From NCBI RefSeq assembly GCF_001642575.1, contig NZ_LXNG01000010.1:62001-126000 (forward strand): DNA of 64,000 nucleotides, given 5' to 3'. Within the stretch, counting starts at the first letter, position 1; each line of letters starts with the position of its first letter. Below are positions 12,326 through 21,173 of this stretch, piece after piece. The position numbers and the translations under genes are program-made. The stretch is from Xanthomonas floridensis. Lineage in GTDB: Bacteria > Pseudomonadota > Gammaproteobacteria > Xanthomonadales > Xanthomonadaceae. Under the pieces are notes generated by a model. That model saw nothing but the letters and a program-made list of their open reading frames with translations. It searched no databases and was not told where the DNA came from.

Positions 12326-12705
12326 GCGCAGCCATCGCTGCCCTCACATGCGGCGTGTCGATGCATCCCCCAGCGACGCGCAAAGACGCAGCGAGCGGCG
12401 AAACCATCCGGCAGCGACATCATCTCGAAGCGCCGCGCATGCGTTGCTGCGGTCAGCCTGGAAGTGGCCAGCGCCGTCGCAACAAAGGCAGCCATCGCCG
12501 TCCGCACACGCGGATGGCGATGCATCGCCCTGCCGGCGCGAGCAAAGACTTAGCTGGCGGCGAGACCATCATGTCCAAGCGCCGCGCGCCTGCATGGCTA
12601 CCGTCAAACTGGAAGTGGCAAGCACCGTCGCAAGCACAGCAACCAAGCAGACCTGGCAGCGCACCAGCTGTTACGAATCCCCAATCCCGACTCCCCAACC
12701 CCGAA
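12326..12705. other. intergenic region with an imperfect tandem repeat
   Basis: These 380 bases lie between the convergent carboxypeptidase and YdcF-type genes. Most of it is a two-copy imperfect repeat (next entry). The open frames that cross it lack family resemblance and reflect the repeat. Confidence 0.7.
12328..12650. repeat. two-copy imperfect tandem repeat, period 160
   Basis: The sequence from gcagccatcgc at 12328 recurs at 12488 with the same order of blocks (gatgcatc, gcaaagac, gcgg-ga-accatc, aagcgccgcgc, tggaagtggc, caccgtcgcaa-like). Identity is roughly two thirds to three quarters by eye. Remnants of an old duplication are more likely than a functional array. Confidence 0.65.
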
Positions 12706-13467
12706 TCACAACGCCCCAGGCTCGCTAGCCTTCACGTTCCAGCCCAGCCATTGGTAGAGCTCGTAGCGCGCGATGCCCAGGTACTCGTGCAGGGCGACAT
12801 CGGTCAGGGTGAAGTTGTAGCTCTGCGGCAGGATCGACCACGAGGCGATCAGCCAGTCGGCGCGCACCGGCACCGCGTCGATGCCGAAGTGGCGGAAGTA
12901 CAGTTCGGCGCGGCGCAGATGCGTGGCCGACGACACCAGCACGATGCGATCGGGCCGATGCGCGCGCAGCAGCGGTTGGCTGAACTGCGCGTTCTGCCAG
13001 GTGTTCATGCTGGACGGTTCCATGATCAGGTCCGCACGGTCGATACCCAGCCCGATCAGCACGCGCTGGTAGACCACTGCTTCGGACAGGCCCAGGCCGC
13101 GCGCATCGCCGCCACTGATCTCGATCTTGCAGTCGCCGCCGCCGCGATGGCACTGCTGGTACAGCCGTGCCGCCTCGACGATACGGCCGTACGCAAACAG
13201 ATTGGCCTCGGCCACCGCATCCCTGCCCTCCGGGCGCACGGTGCCCGCGCCGAGCAGCACGATGACGTTGCGCGCACCCCATGCATTGAAATCGTTGACC
13301 CCGGTGCGCTGCAGGTGCTGCAACATCCACGACGGCAGCGGTCCGCACCCCACCGCCAGCACCAGTGCCAGCGTGAGCGCGCCCAGCGTGCGCGAAAACC
13401 GCCGCAGTCCGCGGCGGTCGATCAACCAGGCAAGCCCGAACAACACGCACACCAATGCCAGCATCAT
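12706..13467 (-). CDS. YdcF/ElyC-type DUF218 membrane protein
   Basis: The 253-residue product has two N-terminal hydrophobic segments (about 1-17 and 27-42) and a DUF218 domain from about residue 65: NVIVLLGAGTVRP, then ISGGDARGLGLSEA, MNTWQNA and LVSSATHLRRAELYFRHFG. DUF218 proteins such as SanA, ElyC and YdcF are envelope-associated, and ElyC is linked to undecaprenyl-phosphate and peptidoglycan metabolism, but the chemical role is not settled. It stands alone between a convergent peptidase and the pit gene. Confidence 0.85.
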   Translation of the reverse strand: MMLALVCVLFGLAWLIDRRGLRRFSRTLGALTLALVLAVGCGPLPSWMLQHLQRTGVNDFNAWGARNVIVLLGAGTVRPEGRDAVAEANLFAYGRIVEAARLYQQCHRGGGDCKIEISGGDARGLGLSEAVVYQRVLIGLGIDRADLIMEPSSMNTWQNAQFSQPLLRAHRPDRIVLVSSATHLRRAELYFRHFGIDAVPVRADWLIASWSILPQSYNFTLTDVALHEYLGIARYELYQWLGWNVKASEPGAL

Positions 13468-13575
13468 CGAAGAAGGGTCTCGCTCAGGGCGCGCCGGCGA
13501 TCGCGCTGCACGCGGACGGCCGGCGCCAATGGCACTGCATCGTGATCACGGTACATGACCGCACCGCGACACCAC

Positions 13576-14703
13576 TCATGTCCAGCCAAACAACTCGAAG
13601 GCGCGCAAGATCAGGTACGCCACGCCGCCGGCAGCGGGAATGGTGAGGATCCATGCCCAGACGATGCGCTCGATCACGCCCAGGCGCAGCGAGCGCGGGT
13701 TCTTGGCAAAGCCCACGCCCATGATGGCGGTGGAAATGCTGTGGGTGGTGGACACCGGCATGCCGAAATGCGCGGCCATGGTCAGGACCGTCGCCGAGCT
13801 GGTTTCGGCGGCAAAGCCATGGATTGGATGCAGCTTGACCATCTTGTGGCCGAGCGTCTTGATGATCTTCCAGCCGCCCGACGCGGTACCGGCCGCCATC
13901 ACCACCGCGCAGGTCAGCACGATCCACATCGGGATGCCGTCGCCGGCCGCCAGCCCGGTGCCCGGATGCAGGAACGCCAGCCAGCTGGGCAGGTTGTCCA
14001 GCGCGCCAGCCGACTGCGCGCCGATCAGGGTCATGGCGATGATGCCCATGGTCTTCTGCGCATCGTTATGGCCGTGGGCGTAACCCATGTACGCGGCCGA
14101 GGCGATCTGCGCCTTGCCGAAGAACGCATTGACCCAGCGCGGCCTTGCCAGCCGCCCGATCGGGCCGCCCAGCCTGGACATGCCGGCGATGATCGCCCAC
14201 AGCAGCACCATCACCACGATGCCGAGCAGGAAACCGGCGATCGGCGAGGTGATCATCGGCACGAACACCTTCCACAACAGGCCCTTGTTCTTGGCCCAGT
14301 TGCCGATGTTCTCCGACCAGATCAAGGCGTCCCAGTTGTTGTGCGCGGCGGCCAGGCCGGCGCCGCACAGGCCGCCGATCAGCGCATGCGAGGACGACGA
14401 CGGCAGGCCCTTCCACCAGGTGATCAGGTTCCAGATGATGCCGCCCAGCAGCGCGCACAGGATCACCTGCGGGGTGACGTCCACCACATTGGTGTTGAGC
14501 AGGCCCGAAGCGATGGTCAGCGCCACTGCGGTACCGGTGAGGGCGCCGATCAGGTTCATGCCGGCCGCCAGCATCACCGCCCAGCCCGGCGAGAGCACCT
14601 TGGTGGCGACGACGGTGGCGATGGAGTTGGCGGTGTCGTGGAAGCCGTTGATGAACTCGAACACCAACGCCGCCAGGATCACCACCAGAACAAGGGTAAG
14701 CAC
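13576..14703 (-). CDS. pit: low-affinity inorganic phosphate transporter, Pit family
   Basis: Pit proteins import phosphate, as a neutral metal-phosphate complex, with protons. The 375-residue protein has about ten hydrophobic segments and the two inverted PHO4 repeats: FEFINGFHDTANSIATVVAT near the N-terminus and GYAHGHNDAQKTMGIIA near the middle. A further GMPVSTTHS motif lies near the C-terminus. It is 9 bases downstream of a DUF47 gene, the usual pairing in bacteria, which supports the assignment. Confidence 0.93.
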   Translation of the reverse strand: MLTLVLVVILAALVFEFINGFHDTANSIATVVATKVLSPGWAVMLAAGMNLIGALTGTAVALTIASGLLNTNVVDVTPQVILCALLGGIIWNLITWWKGLPSSSSHALIGGLCGAGLAAAHNNWDALIWSENIGNWAKNKGLLWKVFVPMITSPIAGFLLGIVVMVLLWAIIAGMSRLGGPIGRLARPRWVNAFFGKAQIASAAYMGYAHGHNDAQKTMGIIAMTLIGAQSAGALDNLPSWLAFLHPGTGLAAGDGIPMWIVLTCAVVMAAGTASGGWKIIKTLGHKMVKLHPIHGFAAETSSATVLTMAAHFGMPVSTTHSISTAIMGVGFAKNPRSLRLGVIERIVWAWILTIPAAGGVAYLILRAFELFGWT

Positions 14704-14712
14704 GCGGCGGCC

Positions 14713-15339
14713 TCAGCTGTTCTTCAACACGATCTGGTACACCACCACCCCCGCCTCGCGGCAACGGTCGATGGCTTTTTCCAGGATCTCGAAGAACTCC
14801 TTGAGCAGGAACATCTGCAGCGTGTCCAGGCGGCCGGAATAGATGTCGCGGTACAGCTCCAGCATCAGGCGGTCGGCCTCGTTCTCGAGCATGCGCAGCT
14901 TGTCGTTGAGCGCGGTCATGCGATCGATGTTCATGCGCGGCAGGTCGTCGACCATTTCCACCACCACCGCGGCCGCCTGTTCCAGCATCGCTGCGCGCGG
15001 GGCGAAGTCGATGTGTTCCAGGTGCTTGGTCGCCAGTGAATAGCGGTCGGCGAATTTCTCCACCTGCTTGGGGATCTTGTACAACGCCGAGCCCAGCGCC
15101 TCGATGTCTTCGCGCTCGATCGGGGTCATGAAGCTGTCCACCAGGGCCTGGCCGATCTTGTCGGAGGCCGCGCGTTCGCGCAGGCGGGCGAGCTTGAAGG
15201 CGTCCAGCGCGGGCTGCCGATCGGACTCGCGCATCATGGCGTGCAAGGCCTTGGTGCTGTCGTAGGCGGCCTGCGCCGCTTCGTTCAGGAGCGAATAGAA
15301 CTGCTTGCCGGAACCGAAGATGGTCTGCAACGAGAACAT
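14713..15339 (-). CDS. DUF47 (PhoU-like) Pit accessory protein
   Basis: The 208-residue all-helical protein, starting MFSLQTIFGSGKQFYSLL, belongs to the DUF47/YkaA family, distantly related to PhoU. These proteins are encoded beside pit and are thought to modulate transport. The open frame continues to 15483, but the ATG at 15339 matches the family. It probably forms one operon with pit. Acidic helices such as IEREDIEALG and MLENEADRLMLELYRDI are typical of the family's metal-binding repeats. Confidence 0.9.
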   Translation of the reverse strand: MFSLQTIFGSGKQFYSLLNEAAQAAYDSTKALHAMMRESDRQPALDAFKLARLRERAASDKIGQALVDSFMTPIEREDIEALGSALYKIPKQVEKFADRYSLATKHLEHIDFAPRAAMLEQAAAVVVEMVDDLPRMNIDRMTALNDKLRMLENEADRLMLELYRDIYSGRLDTLQMFLLKEFFEILEKAIDRCREAGVVVYQIVLKNS

Positions 15340-15605
15340 GGGTGGAGAACTTCCTGCCGTCGAGGGAGGACGGCACCAAGGGCGAATTATGACCGTTCCA
15401 TGACCTGTCTGGGTATATCGGTGCCGCCGACGGCCTTCACACCGGCATTTCCCGGCTCGAACCACCCTGTGGTTTGCTACCATGCCCCCGCGCCTTCGGG
15501 TGCACCCTATGGAAGACGACCCTAATCCCCCCGCTTGCCGCCCCGCCTCCGTGCGCGCCGGCCATCGCAGTGCAACCCCGCCCTCCCCTTCATTGACCGG
15601 GGACC

Positions 15606-16952
15606 GTGCCCGTGGTTGAGTTTCTGATCGTCATCGCCCTGATTGTGTTGAACGGCTTCTTCGCCATGTCGGAGATGTCGTTGATGACCTCGCGCAAGAG
15701 CCGCCTGAAGCAGATGGCCGGCTCCAGCAAGCGTGCCGCGCGGGCGCTGGCGCTGGCCGAAAGTCCGGAAAACTTCCTGTCCACGGTCCAGATCGGCATC
15801 ACCCTGATCGGCATCCTGACCGGCGTGTTCGGTGGCGAGGCGATTGGCGAGGCCATCAGCAACTGGCTGCAGGGGCTGTTCCCCGCGTTGTCGGCCACCT
15901 TCGAGCTGGTCGGCAAGCCGCGTCCGTATTCGGTGGTGATCGGCAGCACCCTGGCGGTGGCGCTGATCACCTTCCTGACGCTGATCTTCGGCGAGCTGGT
16001 CCCCAAGCGGCTGGCGCTGCGCAATTCCGAGGACATCGCAGGCGTCGTTGCGGTGCCGATGGCCTGGCTGGCCAAGATTGCCGCGCCCGGGGTGTGGGTG
16101 CTGGCGCGTTCCACCCGGCTGGTGCTGCGCGTGCTGGGCATGGGCAAGGACGAATCGGCCTCGGTGACCGAAGAAGAGATCCGCATGCTGGTGGCCGAAA
16201 GCCACGAGGCCGGGGTGATCGACGCGCACGAGCGCGACATGATGAACCGCGTGATGCGGCTGGGCGACCGCACCGCCGACAGCCTGATGACGCCGCGTAA
16301 CCGCATCGCCTGGCTGGACGCCAATGCCGAGCCGGAACGCAACCTGGCGGTCATGCGCGAACACGAATTCTCGCGCTATCCGGTGTATCGCGGCAGCGAC
16401 CAGGACATCGCCGGCGTGCTGGAAGTCAAATCGCTGGTCACGCGTCTGGATGGGCACGGCGCGCACCTGTTCCAGGCGCTGCGCGACACGTTGTTCGTGT
16501 CCGAATCCACGCATGCGATGAAGCTGCTGGAGATTTTCCGCGAAGAACAGCAGTCGATGGCGCTGGTGGTGGACGAATACGGCGAGATCCGCGGCCTGGT
16601 GACCATCAGCGACCTGATGGGCGCGGTGGTCGGGCGTCTGCAGGCAGTGGAAAACACCGACGAGGACGCGTTGGTGGTCACGCGCGCCGATGGGTCGCTG
16701 CTGATCGACGGCTCGCTGCCGGTGGAAGAACTGCGCGAAGTGCTGGGCGCCGAATTGCCGGACGCCGAAGATGGCGATTACCACACGCTGGCCGGGCTTT
16801 GCATTTACTACTTCGGGCGTATTCCGCAGGCCGGCGAGTTCTTCGACTGGGCCGGCTGGCGCATCGAGATCGTGGACCTGGACGGCGCGCGCGTGGACAA
16901 GCTGTTGCTGAGCCGGATCGGCGACGAGGACAGCGATGACATCGTCGGCTGA
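15606..16952 (+). CDS. CorC/HlyC-type transporter with CNNM and CBS domains
   Basis: The 448-residue protein has an N-terminal CNNM/DUF21 membrane domain (three to four hydrophobic segments in residues 1-150, with FFAMSEMSLMTSRKSRLKQM), two CBS domains (about 215-335, including VMRLGDRTADSLMTPR and LVVDEYGEIRGLVT) and a C-terminal CorC/HlyC transporter-associated domain (about 355-440). Family members are implicated in magnesium or cobalt efflux and were once called hemolysins. Its end overlaps the exoD start by 17 bases. Confidence 0.92.
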   Translation: MPVVEFLIVIALIVLNGFFAMSEMSLMTSRKSRLKQMAGSSKRAARALALAESPENFLSTVQIGITLIGILTGVFGGEAIGEAISNWLQGLFPALSATFELVGKPRPYSVVIGSTLAVALITFLTLIFGELVPKRLALRNSEDIAGVVAVPMAWLAKIAAPGVWVLARSTRLVLRVLGMGKDESASVTEEEIRMLVAESHEAGVIDAHERDMMNRVMRLGDRTADSLMTPRNRIAWLDANAEPERNLAVMREHEFSRYPVYRGSDQDIAGVLEVKSLVTRLDGHGAHLFQALRDTLFVSESTHAMKLLEIFREEQQSMALVVDEYGEIRGLVTISDLMGAVVGRLQAVENTDEDALVVTRADGSLLIDGSLPVEELREVLGAELPDAEDGDYHTLAGLCIYYFGRIPQAGEFFDWAGWRIEIVDLDGARVDKLLLSRIGDEDSDDIVG

Positions 16953-17607
16953 GGGTGGGCCGCCGCCCGGGGACGCGGACGAGGACCAGATGCGCTATCG
17001 CAACGAAGGCATCCGCAGCCTGCTGGCGGCCTTCAGCGATGGCGACCCGGAGCAGGTGCTGCGCGTGCGCGAGATTTTGGCGGACCTGCAACAGAGCGCG
17101 TTCGGCGTGTTCCTGTTTTTGGCGATCCTGCCCTCGTTCATTCCGATTCCCGGCGTGGCCGGCGGCATCAGCGGCCCGCTGACCGTGTTGATCGGGCTGC
17201 AGATGATGTGCTGCCTGCGCAAACCGTGGGTGCCGGGCTTCATTGGCGAACGCGGGCCGCGGCGGCGTACCAGCCAGCGCTTCGTAGCCAAGCTTGCGCC
17301 CACCTTGCGGCGGCTGGACCGCCTGCTCAAGCCACGCCTGCATGGGCTGCTGGATCGCCTGCCAGCGCAGGTGTTTACCGGGTTGCTGCTGGTGTTGGTC
17401 GGCATCCTGCTGACGTTGCCGATTCCGTTCACCAACTACCTCTTCGGGCTGATCCTGCTGTTGTTCGCGTTGGCCTTGCTGGAACGCGACGGCGCGCTGC
17501 TGTTGGTCGGCTGGGCGGCGACATTGATCTCGGTGGCCGTGTTCGGCGTGACCTCGGATCAGCTGGTGGACCTGATTCGCGGCTGGTGGCCGGTGGCCTG
17601 GCGATAA
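16936..17607 (+). CDS. ExoD family exopolysaccharide synthesis protein
   Basis: The 223-residue membrane protein matches the ExoD family: a soluble N-terminal segment (LLAAFSDGDPEQVLRVREILADLQQSAFG-like), a conserved ILPSFIPIPGVAGGISGPL membrane loop at about 62-80, and further membrane segments in the second half (TGLLLVLVGILLTLPIPFTN). ExoD affects exopolysaccharide production and alkali tolerance in rhizobia. Overlap with the CorC-type gene indicates co-transcription. In a Xanthomonas-like host a role in polysaccharide control is plausible but not shown. Confidence 0.87.
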   Translation: MTSSAEGGPPPGDADEDQMRYRNEGIRSLLAAFSDGDPEQVLRVREILADLQQSAFGVFLFLAILPSFIPIPGVAGGISGPLTVLIGLQMMCCLRKPWVPGFIGERGPRRRTSQRFVAKLAPTLRRLDRLLKPRLHGLLDRLPAQVFTGLLLVLVGILLTLPIPFTNYLFGLILLLFALALLERDGALLLVGWAATLISVAVFGVTSDQLVDLIRGWWPVAWR

Positions 17608-17776
17608 GGCCGGAGGGGGCGCGTGGTTGTAGCGTCCTTGCCTGCGCGTCTTTCGGCGCCGCGCGTGTCTGGGTTACCCGGTGCTGAGCGGTACGCAGGG
17701 GATAGTGTTGGCGTGACGTTGCAGCGGGTTTCGCTGGCCTTGAAGCGTAGGCAATGCGTAGTTTGTAGCAGCTCCG

Positions 17777-17813
17777 CACCCTCACCCCACTCCCTCTCCC
17801 GAGGGGAGAGGGG
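17777..17813. repeat. inverted partial copy of the palindromic repeat
   Basis: This holds the hairpin with 9-base arms (17792-17800 with 17804-17812, loop gag) preceded by caccctcacccca, the reverse complement of the ggggtgagggt block beside the 5' hairpin of the copies at 5818 and 6019. It lies in the 288-base gap between exoD and the convergent flavin protein gene and could end both transcripts. Confidence 0.6.
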
Positions 17814-17895
17814 CTGATCCCTCCGGCGTAGGGGCTCATGCGCTATGCGGCACTAGCAGCCGATTCTGCATTCATCAGTGGTGGCCGACTGGGCT

Positions 17896-18396
17896 TTACT
17901 TCAGATCGACCACTCGGTTGTCGGACAGGTTGCCGGGGTCGTCGGTGACGGCGGTCATGACGAAATACAGCGCCTTGCCGAGCAGGCCGCTTGGGCCGTC
18001 CCAGTATTCGGCCGATTCGGCGCGTACATGGATCAGGCGCAAGCTTGGATCGTCCTTGCCACCGGGGAAAAACACCTTCATCGCCGGCGACCACAGTTCC
18101 TCGATCCTGGCGCGGTCGTGCACCACCTGCGCAGTGCCGGCCACCGACACATAGGTGTTCTTCGATGCCGAGGCGTAGGCCACGTTGACGCGCGGATCGG
18201 CGGCGATTTCTGCCACCTTCGGGCTGTCGGCGGCGGTCGCGAACCACAGGTCGCCGTCGAACTCGACTTCCTGCGTGCCCAGCGGGCGGCTCACCAGCTT
18301 GCCGTCGGCCGAGACGGTGGTGAACATGGCGATGTCCACCCCGCGGATCAATTCGGCCAGCTGCTTGATGCTCTCGCTGCGTTCGTGAAGTTGCAT
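17896..18396 (-). CDS. general-stress FMN-binding split-barrel protein (pyridoxamine 5'-phosphate oxidase-like)
   Basis: The 166-residue product has the flavin split-barrel pattern of the general stress protein 26 family: FTTVSADGKLVSRPLGTQ, then LWFATAADSPKVAEIAADPRVNVAYAS, and a C-terminal region rich in aromatic residues (VRAESAEYWDGPSG). Proteins of this family bind FMN or FAD and are induced by stress; the substrate is generally unknown. It is probably cytoplasmic. It lies 59 bases from the luciferase-like gene on the same strand, another flavin enzyme, so co-expression is possible. Confidence 0.87.
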   Translation of the reverse strand: MQLHERSESIKQLAELIRGVDIAMFTTVSADGKLVSRPLGTQEVEFDGDLWFATAADSPKVAEIAADPRVNVAYASASKNTYVSVAGTAQVVHDRARIEELWSPAMKVFFPGGKDDPSLRLIHVRAESAEYWDGPSGLLGKALYFVMTAVTDDPGNLSDNRVVDLK

Positions 18397-18456
18397 GCGT
18401 GCCTTCCTAATGGATGTGCACGCATCTGAGCGGATTGCCGCGCAAAGCGACGTGAA

Positions 18457-19458
18457 TCACGCAGTGGTCACGTCCAGCTCGCGCACCGCAGCGGCAGCAA
18501 TTTCGAACGAGCGCAAACGTGCGCTGTGCTCGTAGATGTTGGCGGTGAACAGCAACTCATCGGGCGCGTGCCGCTCGATGAAGGCCGCCACGCCCTGCGC
18601 CACCTGCTCGGCGTCGCCCAGCACCGTGCACGCAAGTGCGCGCTCCACTCCGGCGCGCTCGTGTGGCTGCCAGAAACTGTCGATGTCGTCGATCGGCGCT
18701 GGAATCTTGCCCGGCTTGCCGCGCCGCAAATTGACGAAGCTCTGCTGCTGGGTGGTGAACAGCCGGCGTGCCTGCGCCTGTGTTTCGGCGGCTACCACGT
18801 TCAAGGCCAGCATGACGTGCGGCTTGGTCAACTGCGCGGACGGACGGAATTCGCGGCGATAGATCGCCACCGCTTCATCCATCGCATCGGGCGCGAAATG
18901 CGAGGCGAAGGCAAACGACAGGCCCATGGCCGCCGCCAGCCGTGCACTGAACAGGCTCGAACCCAGCAGCCACACCGGCACGTTGAGGCCGGCACCGGGG
19001 ACGGCCTGCACCAGCTGCCCCGGCACGGCCGGCGCAAAGTAGCGCAGCAATTCGGCCACGTCCTGCGGGAACTGGTCGGCGCTGTCGAAATAACGACGCA
19101 GCGCGCGTGCGGTGGGCTGGTCGGTGCCGGGCGCACGCCCCAGGCCCAGGTCGATGCGCTGGGGATACAGCGAGGCCAGCGTGCCGAACTGTTCGGCCAC
19201 CTGCAGCGGTGCGTGGTTGGGCAGCATGATGCCGCCGGCACCAACGCGAATGGTCCTGGTGCCGCCGGCCACGTGGCCGATCAGCACCGCGGTGGCGGCG
19301 CTGGCGATACCCGGCATGTTGTGGTGTTCGGCCAGCCAGTAGCGCTGGTAGCCCCAACGCTCGGCGTGCTGCGCCAGATCCAGCATGTTGGCAAAGGCGT
19401 GGGTGGTGTCGCTGCCTTCGCAGACCGGCGCCAGATCGAGCACGGAAATGGGGGTCAT
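18457..19458 (-). CDS. LLM class flavin-dependent oxidoreductase (luciferase-like monooxygenase)
   Basis: The 333-residue product begins [15 protein letters not shown] and follows the bacterial luciferase TIM-barrel pattern: [52 protein letters not shown] and [15 protein letters not shown] are classic for the YhbW-like subgroup. These enzymes use reduced flavin; substrates are mostly unknown. The longer frame to 19476 adds six residues without support. It is divergent from the MFS transporter gene, with 287 bases between them. Confidence 0.9.
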   Translation of the reverse strand: MTPISVLDLAPVCEGSDTTHAFANMLDLAQHAERWGYQRYWLAEHHNMPGIASAATAVLIGHVAGGTRTIRVGAGGIMLPNHAPLQVAEQFGTLASLYPQRIDLGLGRAPGTDQPTARALRRYFDSADQFPQDVAELLRYFAPAVPGQLVQAVPGAGLNVPVWLLGSSLFSARLAAAMGLSFAFASHFAPDAMDEAVAIYRREFRPSAQLTKPHVMLALNVVAAETQAQARRLFTTQQQSFVNLRRGKPGKIPAPIDDIDSFWQPHERAGVERALACTVLGDAEQVAQGVAAFIERHAPDELLFTANIYEHSARLRSFEIAAAAVRELDVTTA

Positions 19459-19745
19459 GGAATGACTCCGGATCAAAGATGATGTGCCAGAGATGGGGCT
19501 GACCGGCGGCTTTGCCAGTCGCCTTGCCGCGACCGCTCGGGATTACAGCATTCCAGCAATCAAACAGCGGGGCGGCCAGCCAGCGGCCTCGGCCGGGCAC
19601 CGATGGAAGTCGAACACGCCAATGCCCCTTGCTGCCGGCCAGTACGCACGTAGAGACGAACGCGCTGAGCGCCCAACGAAGCACCTGGCAAGGCGGCGAG
19701 CGGCCGCTGGCTATGATGGCGTTCACCTGGCTGCAAGGTACGACC

Positions 19746-21149
19746 ATGGCTCCCCCCGCTGCATCCGCGCGCAGTGCCGACGTTGCACAGATTGCCGCGC
19801 GTATCGATCGTCTGCCCGCCAGCGCCACCTTGTGGCGGCTGGTCGGCCTGCTGGCGCTGGGCGGCTTCTTCGAGTTGTACGACCTGTTCCAGACCGCCTA
19901 CATCAGCCCGGGCTTGATCGCCGACGGCATCTTTGCCCAGGGCAGCGATGGCGCATTCGGCATGTCCGATCAGGCTGCATTTGCCGCAGCCACTTTTCTG
20001 GGGCTGTTCGTGGGCGCCGCACTCCTGAGCCCGTTCGCCGACCGCTTCGGTCGACGCCTGGTGTTCACCTTCGCCCTGGTCTGGTACACCGCGGCCACCG
20101 TGGCGATGGGGCTGCAGAGCACGGCCACCGGCGTGATCGTGCTGCGCTTCGTGGTCGGCATCGGGTTGGGCATCGAGCTGGTGACCATCGACACCTATCT
20201 GTCTGAACTGGTGCCTCGGCATATGCGCGGCGCGGCGTTCGCATTTGCGTTCTTCGTGCAGTTCCTGGCGGTGCCGGCGGTGGCGCTGAGTGCGTGGCTG
20301 CTGGTGCCGCACGCGCCCCTTGGCGTCAGCGGCTGGCGCTGGGTGGTGCTGCTGAGCGGCGTGTTCGCACTGGCGATCTGGTGGCTGCGCAGCCGCCTGC
20401 CGGAATCGGCCCGCTGGCTTGCCACCCAGGGCCGTTACGCGGAGGCCGATGCGGTGCTGGCGCAACTGGAGGCACGCTGCGAGCGTGATCTGGGTGCGTC
20501 ATTGCCGAAGCCGCAGGCGCCCGACGCGCTGCCCCCCGCCCAGGCGCAGGTGTCGCTGCTATGGCGCGCGCCTTACCGCGGGCGTATCGGCATGCTGGTG
20601 GTATTCCATGTCTTTCAGGCGATCGGCTTCTTCGGCTTCGGCAACTGGCTGCCGGCCCTGATCGCCGCGCAGGGCACCGGGGTGACCAAGAGCCTGGCCT
20701 ATGCGTTTGCGATCTCGCTGGCCTACCCGCTGGCGCCACTGCTGCTACTGCGCTTTGCGCAGCGCTGGGAAAACAAATGGCAGATCACCGCATCGGCGCT
20801 GGGCGCGGTGCTGTTCGGCGTGCTGTTTTCGCTGCAGCACCAGGCCGCCGGCATGGTGGCGTGCGGCGCGATGATCGCGTTCTGCAATGCCTGGATGAGC
20901 TTTGCCTACCATGGCTACCAGGCCGAGCTGTTTCCCACCGGGCTGCGCGCGCGGGCAGTAGGGTTCTGCTACTCGTTCAGCCGCTTGTCGACAGCGGTGA
21001 GCAGTGTGCTGATCGGCTGGCTGCTCACCCAGGTCGGCAGCCACGGCGTGCTGAGCTTCATCGTGATCAGCATGTCGATCGTGGCGAGCGTGATCGCGGT
21101 GTTCGGGCCGCGGACACGCAATCGCGCGCTGGAAGAGATCGCCGGCTGA
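19746..21149 (+). CDS. MFS transporter, metabolite:proton symporter type
   Basis: The 467-residue protein has twelve predicted membrane segments and MFS signatures: DRFGRR after segment 2, GIGLGIELVTIDTYLSELVP in segment 4-5, and PESARWLATQGR before the central loop. The pattern LGGFFELYDLFQTAYISPGL near the N-terminus resembles the sugar/organic-acid porter group. Substrate unknown. The open frame starts at 19512; the ATG at 19746 is preferred because it follows an AAGG sequence and starts just before the first membrane segment. Confidence 0.88.
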   Translation: MAPPAASARSADVAQIAARIDRLPASATLWRLVGLLALGGFFELYDLFQTAYISPGLIADGIFAQGSDGAFGMSDQAAFAAATFLGLFVGAALLSPFADRFGRRLVFTFALVWYTAATVAMGLQSTATGVIVLRFVVGIGLGIELVTIDTYLSELVPRHMRGAAFAFAFFVQFLAVPAVALSAWLLVPHAPLGVSGWRWVVLLSGVFALAIWWLRSRLPESARWLATQGRYAEADAVLAQLEARCERDLGASLPKPQAPDALPPAQAQVSLLWRAPYRGRIGMLVVFHVFQAIGFFGFGNWLPALIAAQGTGVTKSLAYAFAISLAYPLAPLLLLRFAQRWENKWQITASALGAVLFGVLFSLQHQAAGMVACGAMIAFCNAWMSFAYHGYQAELFPTGLRARAVGFCYSFSRLSTAVSSVLIGWLLTQVGSHGVLSFIVISMSIVASVIAVFGPRTRNRALEEIAG

Positions 21150-21173
21150 CCGCTGTCTGGGGAGGCGGCGCGA

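Noticed and set aside
19512-19745. 78-codon N-terminal extension of the MFS transporter
   Set aside because: Pro/Gln/Thr-rich sequence unlike a transporter; a better start with an AAGG site lies at 19746.
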